DNA of 7,651 nucleotides from Thermoplasmata archaeon. Its GTDB lineage: Archaea; Thermoplasmatota; DAOVMN01. The stretch spans positions 1 through 7,651 of the forward strand of contig DAOVMN010000098.1 of assembly GCA_030630685.1 (NCBI GenBank). Reading direction: 5' to 3'. The notes under the pieces are model-generated. The model saw only the letters and a program-made list of their open reading frames with translations, had not been told where the DNA came from and made no database searches. Positions 1-5,950 of this stretch are shown in pieces. Within the stretch, counting starts at the first letter, position 1. Every line of letters begins with the position of its first letter. The position numbers and the translations under genes were made by a program.

Positions 1-927
1 ATATTAGCGAGGAACATGGAAGAGAGGCCTCTTATTGATCTGGTAGATAACCAAAGGGTTCGCCACCGATTGTGGGCCGTTCGTGCTGATAAGGATATTG
101 ATGCCATTACCAACCACATGCGGGGAAGATATATAATAATTGCAGACGGGCACCACCGGTATAAAACCGCACTTGCGCTCATGAAGGAAAGGCCTGAGCT
201 TGAGAGTGTCAGGTATAGAATGGTTACTTTTGTGAACATGGCCAACCCCGGACTGGTTGTCCTTCCTACCCATCGATTGGTCCAGAACATAAAGGAGTTC
301 GACAAAGAGAGACTATTAAAGGATATCAAGGAGCTCTTTAGCATCACCGAGCACGAAGACAGGGAAAGAATGTTCGCGGATATGGAAAAATCTTTTGCCA
401 GAGGGGGTCACTCTTTTGGACTGTACATTGGCGACGAGATGTTCTATGTGTTTACACTCAAAGATATAAGGGCCATGGATAGAGCACTACCAGATAGATC
501 CAATGCACTTAGAAGACTGGATGTATCTATACTTCATTCGCTAATCCTTGATAGAGTTCTTGGGATCGATAGGGAAAAATTGGTCCAGGGTACTATGGGA
601 GGAGAAGGGTATGTGGTGTACATTAAAGGGATCGGGGATGCGGTTGATGAGGCAATAACCAGGGTAAAGAGTGATGCAATTGATGAGGCAATAACCAGGG
701 TGAAGAGTAATGCAATTGATGAGGCAATAACCAGGGTGAAGAGTGATGCGGTTGATGAGGCAATAACCAGGGTGAAGAGTAATGCACAGGCTGTTTTCTA
801 TATGAATCCCACCAGGATCGAAGAGGTAGAGGCCGTTGCAACAAACTTTGAATGTATGCCCCAGAAATCAACATTTTTCTACCCTAAAGTATGGACAGGA
901 TTTACGATAAATATACTTGAGCGATAA
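1..927 (+). CDS. DUF1015 family protein, 5'-truncated by the window edge
   Basis: The frame is open from base 1 (ILARNMEERP...), so the ATG at 16 is probably internal. About 309 residues are visible, against roughly 400-430 for the family. The family hallmark IADGHHRYKTAL lies near nt 139-174, and the C-terminal hallmark MNPTRIEEV...MPQKSTFFYPKVWTG near nt 802-906. The biochemical role of DUF1015 is not established. My inference: the DGHHR motif recalls the phosphate-binding motif of ParB/sulfiredoxin-fold free-serine kinases (SerK/SbnI), which would suit the neighbouring serC. The oddity is that the helix before the MNPT motif, normally present once (DEAI..VKS), is repeated four times as 12-residue units encoded by a 36-bp tandem repeat. 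The stop is TAA. The gene lies 158 nt upstream of serC on the same strand, so co-transcription is plausible. Family assignment is confident; function is not. Confidence 0.88.
   Translation: MLARNMEERPLIDLVDNQRVRHRLWAVRADKDIDAITNHMRGRYIIIADGHHRYKTALALMKERPELESVRYRMVTFVNMANPGLVVLPTHRLVQNIKEFDKERLLKDIKELFSITEHEDRERMFADMEKSFARGGHSFGLYIGDEMFYVFTLKDIRAMDRALPDRSNALRRLDVSILHSLILDRVLGIDREKLVQGTMGGEGYVVYIKGIGDAVDEAITRVKSDAIDEAITRVKSNAIDEAITRVKSDAVDEAITRVKSNAQAVFYMNPTRIEEVEAVATNFECMPQKSTFFYPKVWTGFTINILER
637..780 (+). repeat. In-frame 36-bp tandem repeat, 4 copies, inside the DUF1015 gene
   Basis: Units lie at 637-672, 673-708, 709-744 and 745-780, followed by a 6-nt partial copy (aatgca). The units differ at only a few positions: gatgcg/gatgca/aatgca at the start, gtt/att in the third codon, and gtaaag/gtgaag. 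Each encodes (D/N)A(V/I)DEAITRVKS, a charged amphipathic helix segment. Because 36 is a multiple of 3, the frame is kept. Near-identity of the copies points to recent expansion by slippage or unequal recombination. Confidence 0.97.
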
Positions 928-936
928 GTAAAAAGA

Positions 937-1040
937 AAGAGGCAATAAATAGGTAAAAAGGTAACAGGCAAAGAGGCAATAGGCGAAAAGGTAATAGGCA
1001 AAAAAAGACAAAGAGACAATAGGCGAAAAGGTAATAGGCA
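937..1040 (+). repeat. Purine-rich direct repeats in the DUF1015-serC intergenic region
   Basis: This is the core of the 158-nt gap (928-1085). A 30-nt unit at 971-1000 recurs at 1011-1040 with one mismatch (aagaggc to aagagac), separated by 10 nt (aaaaaagaca). A degenerate 34-nt version sits at 937-970, and a fragment follows from 1041. The + strand is almost pyrimidine-free apart from ATA and C-containing GGCA/GGCG steps. The gap holds no credible gene. The long hydrophobic reading frames on the opposite strand are artefacts of the repeat. The array could be a simple minisatellite or could affect the mRNA leader of serC. Confidence 0.9.
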
Positions 1041-1073
1041 AAGAGGTAAAACGCATAGCAGAAGAGGCAAGCA

Positions 1074-1081
1074 GAGGTGAT
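1074..1081 (+). promoter_or_regulatory. Ribosome binding site of serC
   Basis: GAGGTGAT lies 4 nt before the ATG at 1086 and matches the 3' end of archaeal and bacterial 16S rRNA. It supports this start and suggests serC is translated from an mRNA with a leader or as a downstream operon gene. Confidence 0.75.
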
Positions 1082-1085
1082 ATAG

Positions 1086-2186
1086 ATGACAGAACGCGTA
1101 TACAACTTCTATCCGGGCCCGGCAACCCTGCCACTGCCGGTACTCGAGAGGGCAAGAAAGGAATTCTTGGATTTTGCTGGCACCGAAATGTCCGTGCTAG
1201 AGACATCCCACAGGTCGAAGGAATACGACAAGACGCACCATGACGCCATGGATCTGGTGAGGGAACTTATGGGGGTTCCGGACGACTACAGGATATTGTG
1301 GCTCCAGGGCGGCGCCTCTACCCAGTTCTATATGGTACCTGTGAACATCCATACCCCTGGGAAGCCCATCGAGTTCGTGCATACCGGTACATGGTCAAAA
1401 AAGGCCATTAAGGAAGCAAAACTCTTCGGTGAGGTTAAGGTGGTAGCGAGCTCTGAGAGCGATGGATTCTCTTATGTCCCGGAGAATGTTGGGTTCAGCG
1501 AGAATGCATCCTACGCCCATATCACGAGCAACAACACGATCAACGGGACGGAGTGGCATTACTGGCCAAAGGTCCCTGGCGGAGTGCCGCTTGTGTGTGA
1601 TATGTCCTCTGACTTGATGGCAAGGGTGATAGATGTCAGAAAGTTTGGTGTTCTCTATGCGGGGGCACAGAAGAACCTTGGCCCGGCGGGGGTAACCTTG
1701 GTAATTGTTAGGGAGGACCTGCTGGACAGGGTTCCTGAGAATACCCCTACCATGCAGAAATGGAGCACTCATGCTACCAAGGACTCCCTTTTCAACACCC
1801 CTCCGGTCTTTGCTATTTATATGTCAAAGCTCTCCCTCGAACATATAAAAGAGATCGGTGGCGTGAGAGAGATGGAGAGGATCAACAGGGCAAAGGCCAA
1901 GCTTCTCTATGATGTGATCGACAACTCTGATGGATTCTATAAGGGCCATGCAAGAAAGAACTCACGCTCTCTCATGAACGTTACCTTCAGGATCTGCAGG
2001 AATGGCAGGGGGGACAAAACTCTTGAGGAAATATGCGCTGCAGAGGGCCTGCAGAGAAGACTTGTGGGTCTCAAAGGGCACAGAAGTGTGGGAGGTATGA
2101 GGGCCTCTATCTACAATGCAATGACGTTGGAGGGGGTTCAGGTTCTCAAGGAGTTCCTTGTCGAGTTCCAGGAAAAAAACCAGTGA
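1086..2186 (+). CDS. serC: Phosphoserine aminotransferase SerC (EC 2.6.1.52)
   Basis: Cytoplasmic PLP enzyme that transfers the amino group of glutamate to 3-phosphohydroxypyruvate, giving O-phosphoserine, the second step of the phosphorylated serine pathway. At 366 aa it has the usual length. Visible hallmarks are the N-terminal NFYPGPATLP, SVLETSHRSKEY (31-47 region), the phosphate-binding GGAS at 75-78, the cofactor-stacking Trp in GTWS (W103), D172 for the pyridine nitrogen, and the Schiff-base lysine K196 in AGAQKNLGPAG. These positions parallel E. coli SerC K198. The C-terminal GHRSVGGMRASIYNAM is also typical. No key residue is missing. Its stop is TGA. The upstream neighbour is DUF1015. 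The downstream glycerate kinase is convergent, so it is a separate transcript. No serA or serB is visible in the window. Confidence 0.97.
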   Translation: MTERVYNFYPGPATLPLPVLERARKEFLDFAGTEMSVLETSHRSKEYDKTHHDAMDLVRELMGVPDDYRILWLQGGASTQFYMVPVNIHTPGKPIEFVHTGTWSKKAIKEAKLFGEVKVVASSESDGFSYVPENVGFSENASYAHITSNNTINGTEWHYWPKVPGGVPLVCDMSSDLMARVIDVRKFGVLYAGAQKNLGPAGVTLVIVREDLLDRVPENTPTMQKWSTHATKDSLFNTPPVFAIYMSKLSLEHIKEIGGVREMERINRAKAKLLYDVIDNSDGFYKGHARKNSRSLMNVTFRICRNGRGDKTLEEICAAEGLQRRLVGLKGHRSVGGMRASIYNAMTLEGVQVLKEFLVEFQEKNQ

Positions 2187-2235
2187 GCAACAGGAACTCT
2201 CTTCTATTCCATAATATCCCTTTACTCTACACAGG

Positions 2236-2381
2236 CTCCAGTCGAAACATAGGCCCCCCACCCCGCCCTACCCCATTAACCCCAACGTTCTTTCCCTCTC
2301 CTCTCCAGTCGAAGCCCAAGCCCCCCACCCCGGGCATCCACCCTCCATCCCTTTTCACCCAAAGCCTAAGCCCCCCACCCG
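2236..2381 (+). repeat. Three imperfect C-rich repeats downstream of serC
   Basis: The shared core gccccccaccccg occurs at 2253-2265 and 2320-2332, and one C shorter at 2370-2381. Copies 1 and 2 are also preceded by an identical ctccagtcgaa (2236-2246 and 2303-2313). Copies 2 and 3 share aagcc(c/t)aag just before the core. Core-to-core spacing is 67 and 50 nt, so this is not a tandem array. Confidence 0.85.
2254..2274 (-). other. Candidate G-quadruplex motif (minus strand)
   Basis: Read on the minus strand the sequence is GGGG-TA-GGG-C-GGGG-T-GGGGGG: four G-runs of at least three with loops of 2, 1 and 1 nt, a canonical intramolecular G4 pattern. It lies about 136 nt beyond the stop of the glycerate kinase in its direction of transcription, so it could form in that mRNA's 3' end. 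The C-rich partner strand could form an i-motif. Folding in the cell is inferred. Confidence 0.6.
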
Positions 2382-2409
2382 GTATCCCTCTATTTCTCTC
2401 ACCACACAC

Positions 2410-3777
2410 TCAATTAGCATCCCCGATATAAAACATCCGCAGGTCCATGACGTTGGTGTGGGTGGGTCCGGTTTTGATCAGTTGGCCCAGTTTCTTGAAG
2501 AAGTGGTAGGAATTATTGTTTTCAAGATACATCCTTGGGTCCAACCCCATCTCCACTGCTTTTCCAAATGAGTTTTCATCGATCCAGGCTCCGGCGGCAT
2601 CGGTTGGCCCGTCGATCCCATCAGTACCAATGCTCAGGATGTGGAAGGGGGCAGTAACGCCCTTTAACTCCATGAGGAGTGCGAGCATAAACTCCTGATT
2701 CCTTCCGCCCTTTCCACTGCCCCTTACATTTACTGTGAGTTCCCCACCGGCAAGAAGGAGCACAGGTGGCTCAAACGGCCTCCCGTGATCGACAATTCCC
2801 TTTATCATCGAGGCATAGTTCTTTGCCACGGCATGGGCATTCCCTTGGTCTCTGAAAGTAAGAATATGGGCATCGAATCCCATTTCATCAGCAGCCGTCT
2901 TTGCCCTGCCCAACGCAATGGAATTGTCCCCGATAATAACATGGTGGTTTTGTGTGAATTGCGGGCTACCCGGTTCTGGAGTTTCAGGATACCTCCCTTC
3001 GAGACCAGCCTTGAAGTAAGTTCCCACACCCCGGCCCATCTTTTCGAATAAGGAATACTTTTCAAGAACACGATGGGCCTGCTTAAATGTCGTGGAATCA
3101 CCAATGCTCGGACCCGAACCGATGTCCTCGAGAGGCGAATCAATGACATCAGACACAAATAGGGTGATGATCCTTGCAGGGGAAATGAGCTCGGCCAGCC
3201 TCCCCCCTTTCAGGCCAGACATGTGTTTTCGCACGCAGTTAATTTCATTGATGGAGGCCCCGGATTTCAATAACAGCATATTCATTCTTCTGATATCCTT
3301 TAATTGGAGTGGGGGAATCGGGTAAACCATCAGGGCCGAGCCACCACCGGCCAGGAGAAAGAATACCATATCGTCTTCTCCGACATTATTCTGAATATAC
3401 TCGATCATTGCTTTTCCCGCTGCTAAACTGCGTTCATCAGGGATTGGATGGGACCCAGGTATGAACCTGACTTTTTCGCCGGCGAAAGCGTGTTCTTCAA
3501 TAGATATAATGAGGCCCCCGTTTATTCTGCCCCCGAGCACCTCCTTTAGCCCATGGAAAAGAAAAGGGACGCCCTTCCCCGCACCAAGGACATGGATATT
3601 TCTGTACCCGGACAGATCAAAGGCCCCATCCTGGATGGTCAATGTATTATCTTTTAGTTTTACACATCTCTTTACCAGCAACTGCGGGTCAACTGATTTC
3701 AGGGCCTCCGTCATTATCCTATGGAATAACTCCCGGATGCCCATGGATTCTGGTGAGGGGTGATTTTTATCATTCAT
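2410..3777 (-). CDS. gckA: Glycerate kinase, MOFRL/GckA (type 2) family
   Basis: Phosphorylates D-glycerate with ATP. Archaeal members of this family typically make 2-phosphoglycerate, but the product cannot be read from sequence. At 455 aa it is full length. The N-terminal DUF4147 domain has GAGKG with K68 (substrate-site lysine), PGSHPIPDE at 107-115, LAGGGSAL at 142-149, KHMSGLKGGRLA from 184 and SDVIDSPLEDIGSGPS at 209-224. The C-terminal MOFRL domain has LAGGE at 342-346, GGRNQEF at 357-363, GTDGIDGPTDAAGA at 384-397 and TGPTHTNVMDL at 436-446. The last motif has His where Gly or Asn is more usual. The start ATG at 3777-3775 follows a weak AGGGG 7 nt upstream. The gene is divergent from the SMC-like operon and convergent with serC. 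The stop is TGA. Family is secure; the symbol follows the COG name. Confidence 0.94.
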   Translation of the reverse strand: MNDKNHPSPESMGIRELFHRIMTEALKSVDPQLLVKRCVKLKDNTLTIQDGAFDLSGYRNIHVLGAGKGVPFLFHGLKEVLGGRINGGLIISIEEHAFAGEKVRFIPGSHPIPDERSLAAGKAMIEYIQNNVGEDDMVFFLLAGGGSALMVYPIPPLQLKDIRRMNMLLLKSGASINEINCVRKHMSGLKGGRLAELISPARIITLFVSDVIDSPLEDIGSGPSIGDSTTFKQAHRVLEKYSLFEKMGRGVGTYFKAGLEGRYPETPEPGSPQFTQNHHVIIGDNSIALGRAKTAADEMGFDAHILTFRDQGNAHAVAKNYASMIKGIVDHGRPFEPPVLLLAGGELTVNVRGSGKGGRNQEFMLALLMELKGVTAPFHILSIGTDGIDGPTDAAGAWIDENSFGKAVEMGLDPRMYLENNNSYHFFKKLGQLIKTGPTHTNVMDLRMFYIGDAN

Positions 3778-3796
3778 GCTATCCCCTGACTCTCTT

Positions 3797-3824
3797 TCCT
3801 GAGAAAAAACTTTCCCTCTCAGGA
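3797..3824. promoter_or_regulatory. 8-bp perfect inverted repeat in the divergent intergenic region
   Basis: TCCTGAGA (3797-3804) and TCTCAGGA (3817-3824) are exact reverse complements separated by 12 nt. The element lies between the glycerate kinase start (3777) and the TATA-like box at 3842-3850. It could be a dimeric repressor site controlling one or both genes, or a stem-loop in the kinase leader. Which of these it is, if either, is inference. Confidence 0.5.
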
Positions 3825-3841
3825 GGGCGAAAACAAGGAAA

Positions 3842-3850
3842 AATTATTAA
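3842..3850 (+). promoter_or_regulatory. Archaeal TATA-like box for the SMC-like operon
   Basis: The A+T-rich run aaaaattattaatacc (3838-3853) contains ATTATTAA, about 30 nt before the ATG at 3879. Archaeal transcription usually begins about 25-30 nt downstream of the TATA centre, so the mRNA would start at or just before the ATG. That gives a leaderless transcript, consistent with the lack of a Shine-Dalgarno site there. The near-symmetric A/T run could also serve the divergent kinase gene. Confidence 0.5.
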
Positions 3851-3878
3851 TACCAACTCGAATGTTTGGGCCAATTAC

Positions 3879-4691
3879 ATGGCACGAGGTACTGAGATTT
3901 ACATAGATGAAATAAGAGTCTTGGGCGAGACTATTAGAGATGCGATTAGAAGCAATGACATCATAATTCTTCGAGGTATTCAGGCAATGGAATCCACTAT
4001 CTGGAATAAAGTCAGGGCATCTGAAAGCATTATATCGACAATCATAGGGAATAGCGCTGATAAATTAGATCTATCCAATCCAGAAAAAGATAAGGCAAGC
4101 AAGATCAGAACTCATATCATGAATGAATGGAGAAATAAATGGCGAGGGGTGTCTGCTGAAAACATTTTAGCGACACTTGAAGAACTTGAACGATTGGAGT
4201 TGATTGATATTTTCACTCGAACATACATCAATCGGCAGGGTAAGGAGGAAACTGTGATTAAAGAGGTGTCATTAAAGCCAATTTGGGATGATGTAATAGA
4301 AGAGATGATAATATCAGGGAGTGACAGATATATATTTGCATCATCGATAGGAAAACTCATAGGACTCTCAATCGCTGGAAACATACCAGATCGAAGGGGG
4401 AGACGGGCATGGGGCGTAGGTTCATGGAGACCCGTATCTGTGGCAACAAGAAGTGCAGATCCAGATGGAAGAATCTCAAAGAAAGAACTCGAAGAGGTAT
4501 TTATTCAAAGCACACATGATGGCAAACGTAAGTTCTATGAAATGCGGGAAAGAGACAAGGCGAAAGCCGAAGAGATCAGGTTTATGAAAGATGATGGAGC
4601 ATATGTGATCATCAACAGAAACGCGATACTCGCATACGAGAGGATACTTGAAAATGCAAGGAGATTGACAATGGAGAGGTTCAGAGAATGA
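3879..4691 (+). CDS. Hypothetical protein, possible winged-helix domain; first gene of the SMC-like operon
   Basis: I do not recognise this 270-aa protein. The frame is open further upstream (from 3642), but that part overlaps the divergent kinase gene and its promoter. M80 of the long frame, at 3879, lies about 30 nt after a TATA-like box and is the better start. Visible features: residues 10-60 are mostly helical. Residues 91-130 (VSAENILATLEELERLELI, then a beta-hairpin-like stretch IFTRTYINRQGKEETVIKEV) look like a helix-turn-helix with wing. A Gly/Arg-rich segment (NIPDRRGRRAWGVGSWRP, 168-185) follows, then charged helices at 200-235 and 250-270 that may be coiled. No signal peptide or membrane segment is seen. 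Its TGA overlaps the next ATG (ATGA), so it is probably translationally coupled to the AAA ATPase. It may be a DNA-binding adaptor or regulator of the operon, by inference only. Confidence 0.8.
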   Translation: MARGTEIYIDEIRVLGETIRDAIRSNDIIILRGIQAMESTIWNKVRASESIISTIIGNSADKLDLSNPEKDKASKIRTHIMNEWRNKWRGVSAENILATLEELERLELIDIFTRTYINRQGKEETVIKEVSLKPIWDDVIEEMIISGSDRYIFASSIGKLIGLSIAGNIPDRRGRRAWGVGSWRPVSVATRSADPDGRISKKELEEVFIQSTHDGKRKFYEMRERDKAKAEEIRFMKDDGAYVIINRNAILAYERILENARRLTMERFRE

Positions 4692-5392
4692 GGGCTAAAG
4701 AAGAAGAGTTTTTGATACTCAATCCAAGTGACATTCAAACGGATATTATCCAGTTAAAGGGGAGACGCTACAACGAGATCTATGATTTTGTAAAGAAAAT
4801 AATAAATCATCAATTTACTAGAAGAATCGAAAATGGAATTAAAGGATTTATCTTTCATGGCGAGGTAGGTACAGGTAAGACGACGTTAGCCAAAGCACTT
4901 GCAAAAGACATGAACCTCCCATTATTCTTTGTTGATGGTGTGGATATTGCAAGGAGCCTTTATGGGCAGAGCGAGAAACAGATAGGTAATCTGTTTGAGA
5001 TTGCATCTAATAGAAAAAGTATCATATTGATTGATGATGCCGAATCTGTATTCCCAACTAGAGATTGGATCAAAGGGCAATCTTGGCACGTTGCCCAAAA
5101 CAATGTTTTTTTCCATAGGTTGGACAATGTGGACACATCGAAATCCTGTGTAATCCTCACAACGAACCGTTATGACCTAATGGACAAAGCGGTTAAAGAT
5201 AGACTTTATCCTATCGAGTTTGAGCCACCGAACTTAGAGACGTTGATAGAGATTGCAAAGACGAAGTGTGCCATGCTGGGTATGAGTTCAAAGGAAGTGA
5301 TTGAAGAGTTGAAAGAAAATAAAAAGGACTATACGAGCGTTAGGGCGGTGGAAAGGCTGATTCAGGAGAGATATATTGAGGAGATGGGGTGA
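4688..5392 (+). CDS. Single-domain AAA family ATPase (Cdc48/FtsH-like AAA module)
   Basis: A 234-aa protein that is almost only an AAA module. Walker A GEVGTGKT is at 58-65, GQSEKQIGNLFEIA at 93-106 is the classical AAA 'GESE' region, and Walker B SIILIDD is at 111-117. Sensor-1 Asn is in TTNR (N160), a probable arginine finger is in DR at 171-172, and a small C-terminal helical lid runs from about 183, with R219 as a possible sensor-2. The second Walker B acid is Asp (IDDAES) where Glu is usual, so hydrolysis may be slow. The protein lacks the N domain of Cdc48-type unfoldases, so partners may supply substrate recognition. The start overlaps the preceding stop by 4 nt, with GGAG/GAGGT at 4673-4680. 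It likely acts as an oligomeric remodeller of an operon partner, perhaps the SMC-like protein; that is inference. Confidence 0.9.
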   Translation: MRAKEEEFLILNPSDIQTDIIQLKGRRYNEIYDFVKKIINHQFTRRIENGIKGFIFHGEVGTGKTTLAKALAKDMNLPLFFVDGVDIARSLYGQSEKQIGNLFEIASNRKSIILIDDAESVFPTRDWIKGQSWHVAQNNVFFHRLDNVDTSKSCVILTTNRYDLMDKAVKDRLYPIEFEPPNLETLIEIAKTKCAMLGMSSKEVIEELKENKKDYTSVRAVERLIQERYIEEMG

Positions 5393-5459
5393 TTTTGATA
5401 AGTATTCACGCTTAGGAAAAAGAGGCCGTAATGTAACATTGCGAGTTCGGTGGTAACAC

Positions 5460-5822
5460 ATGACATGGATAATGGTCCATATACTTAAACCTGAAATAGG
5501 TATTAGATTCAATGAATTCTGTAAGAGGAATCCAGACTTACTAATCTCAAAAATAAATAGAAATATTTACATATTCAAAAATGATGGCGAGGCGTTAGCG
5601 TTCTTAACTAAACGCAAAATTATGGATAAAGAATGGATTGACCTATATGCCATTGAGCCATTAGAGTTATTCTCCATGCCAGAAAAGGTTAAAAGGGTTG
5701 GGGAATTCTTGGCGGCACACCCACAAACAACGGCGAAAAAAGCCATAAATCACATACCTGAAATAAACGACATGAAGGAGCTGAAAAAATGCCAGATAAG
5801 ATTCGAGAGAACACGGGACTAA
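5460..5822 (+). CDS. Hypothetical protein (120 aa) in the SMC-like operon
   Basis: I do not recognise this protein. An in-frame TAA at 5454-5456 limits any upstream extension. The ATG at 5460 has a weak GGTGG at 5449-5453, and M5 at 5472 is an alternative start. The sequence is soluble and mixed alpha/beta: an N-terminal half with MVHILKPEIGIRFNEFC and a beta-rich INRNIYIFKNDGEALAFL, then a basic helical C-terminal half (PEKVKRVGEFLAAHPQTTAKKAINHIPEI) that could be a small helix-turn-helix. It follows the AAA gene after 67 nt, the only real gap in the operon, and overlaps the next short gene by 34 nt. The conserved arrangement suggests a role as a small subunit or adaptor. It ends in TAA. Confidence 0.72.
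   Translation: MTWIMVHILKPEIGIRFNEFCKRNPDLLISKINRNIYIFKNDGEALAFLTKRKIMDKEWIDLYAIEPLELFSMPEKVKRVGEFLAAHPQTTAKKAINHIPEINDMKELKKCQIRFERTRD
5775..5780 (+). promoter_or_regulatory. Ribosome binding site of the 53-aa gene
   Basis: AAGGAG lies 8 nt before the ATG at 5789, inside the end of the 120-aa gene. A good match at a good spacing is the main reason to believe the very short gene that follows. Confidence 0.65.
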
Positions 5823-5950
5823 AGATAGTCGAGTTGCTGAAGAAGAGCAACCTGAACCTTCAGACCAACATGTTAACAAAGGATGCCGACCAGAGGTTGG
5901 ATAAAATATTGGATGAGGCGGTAAGACAGCGGAGGGAAGACAATGATTGA
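5789..5950 (+). CDS. Small 53-aa charged helical protein between the 120-aa gene and the SMC-like gene
   Basis: A short gene, easily missed, reading MPDKIRENTGLKIVELLKKS and ending VRQRREDND, then TGA. Support comes from AAGGAG at 5775-5780 with 8-nt spacing, and from its position filling what would otherwise be a 120-nt gap. It overlaps both neighbours: 34 nt with the 120-aa gene and 8 nt (ATGATTGA) with the SMC-like gene. The protein is almost entirely predicted helix with many Lys/Arg/Glu/Asp, has no Cys, and has no membrane segment. It could be a small partner that binds the SMC-like heads, as kleisins or other small subunits do for SMC complexes, but no homology was recognised. It could instead be a coupling peptide whose translation delivers ribosomes to the next start. 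Confidence 0.72.
   Translation: MPDKIRENTGLKIVELLKKSNLNLQTNMLTKDADQRLDKILDEAVRQRREDND
5931..5936 (+). promoter_or_regulatory. Ribosome binding site of the SMC-like gene
   Basis: GGAGGG lies 6 nt before the ATG at 5943, within the end of the 53-aa gene. It fixes the start so that the protein opens with MIEIKMENIGG, the expected first strand of an SMC/Rad50-type head. Confidence 0.7.

Larger units (their letters stand above)
2187..2409. other. C-rich intergenic region between convergent serC and glycerate kinase
   Basis: I see no credible gene in these 223 nt. The + strand is strongly C-rich, with a 19-nt pure pyrimidine run at 2288-2306 and other pyrimidine stretches near 2382-2400. U-rich or pyrimidine-rich tracts act as archaeal terminators, so transcription of serC may end here, but no clear hairpin plus U-run is present. 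A 132-aa reading frame that runs through it is proline-rich low-complexity translation and overlaps serC out of frame. Confidence 0.7.

Noticed and set aside
637..1040. CRISPR array
   Set aside because: The 36-bp units are directly tandem with no spacers and lie inside a conserved gene. The intergenic 30-mers number only two good copies with a 10-nt gap.
952..1080. Short basic Gly/Lys/Arg-rich reading frame across the intergenic repeats on the + strand
   Set aside because: It has no start codon after the TAA at 946-948, and its composition only reflects the purine-rich repeat.
623..1206. Minus-strand reading frames rich in repeated SSPWLLPHQ or LLPFCLLPF-type peptides
   Set aside because: They are antisense translations of the 36-bp and 30-bp repeats and the start of serC. 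No ribosome site or family match supports them.
2187..2235. Classical hairpin terminator after serC
   Set aside because: No stable stem followed by a T-run was found, only a weakly pyrimidine-rich stretch.
2033..2431. 132-aa proline-rich frame running from serC into the C-rich intergenic region
   Set aside because: Its first half is serC in another frame and its second half is low-complexity translation of C-rich repeats.
3642..3878. 79-residue N-terminal extension of the 270-aa protein
   Set aside because: It overlaps the oppositely oriented glycerate kinase and its promoter, reads as unconserved low-quality sequence, and the TATA-like box at about 3846 would lie inside it.
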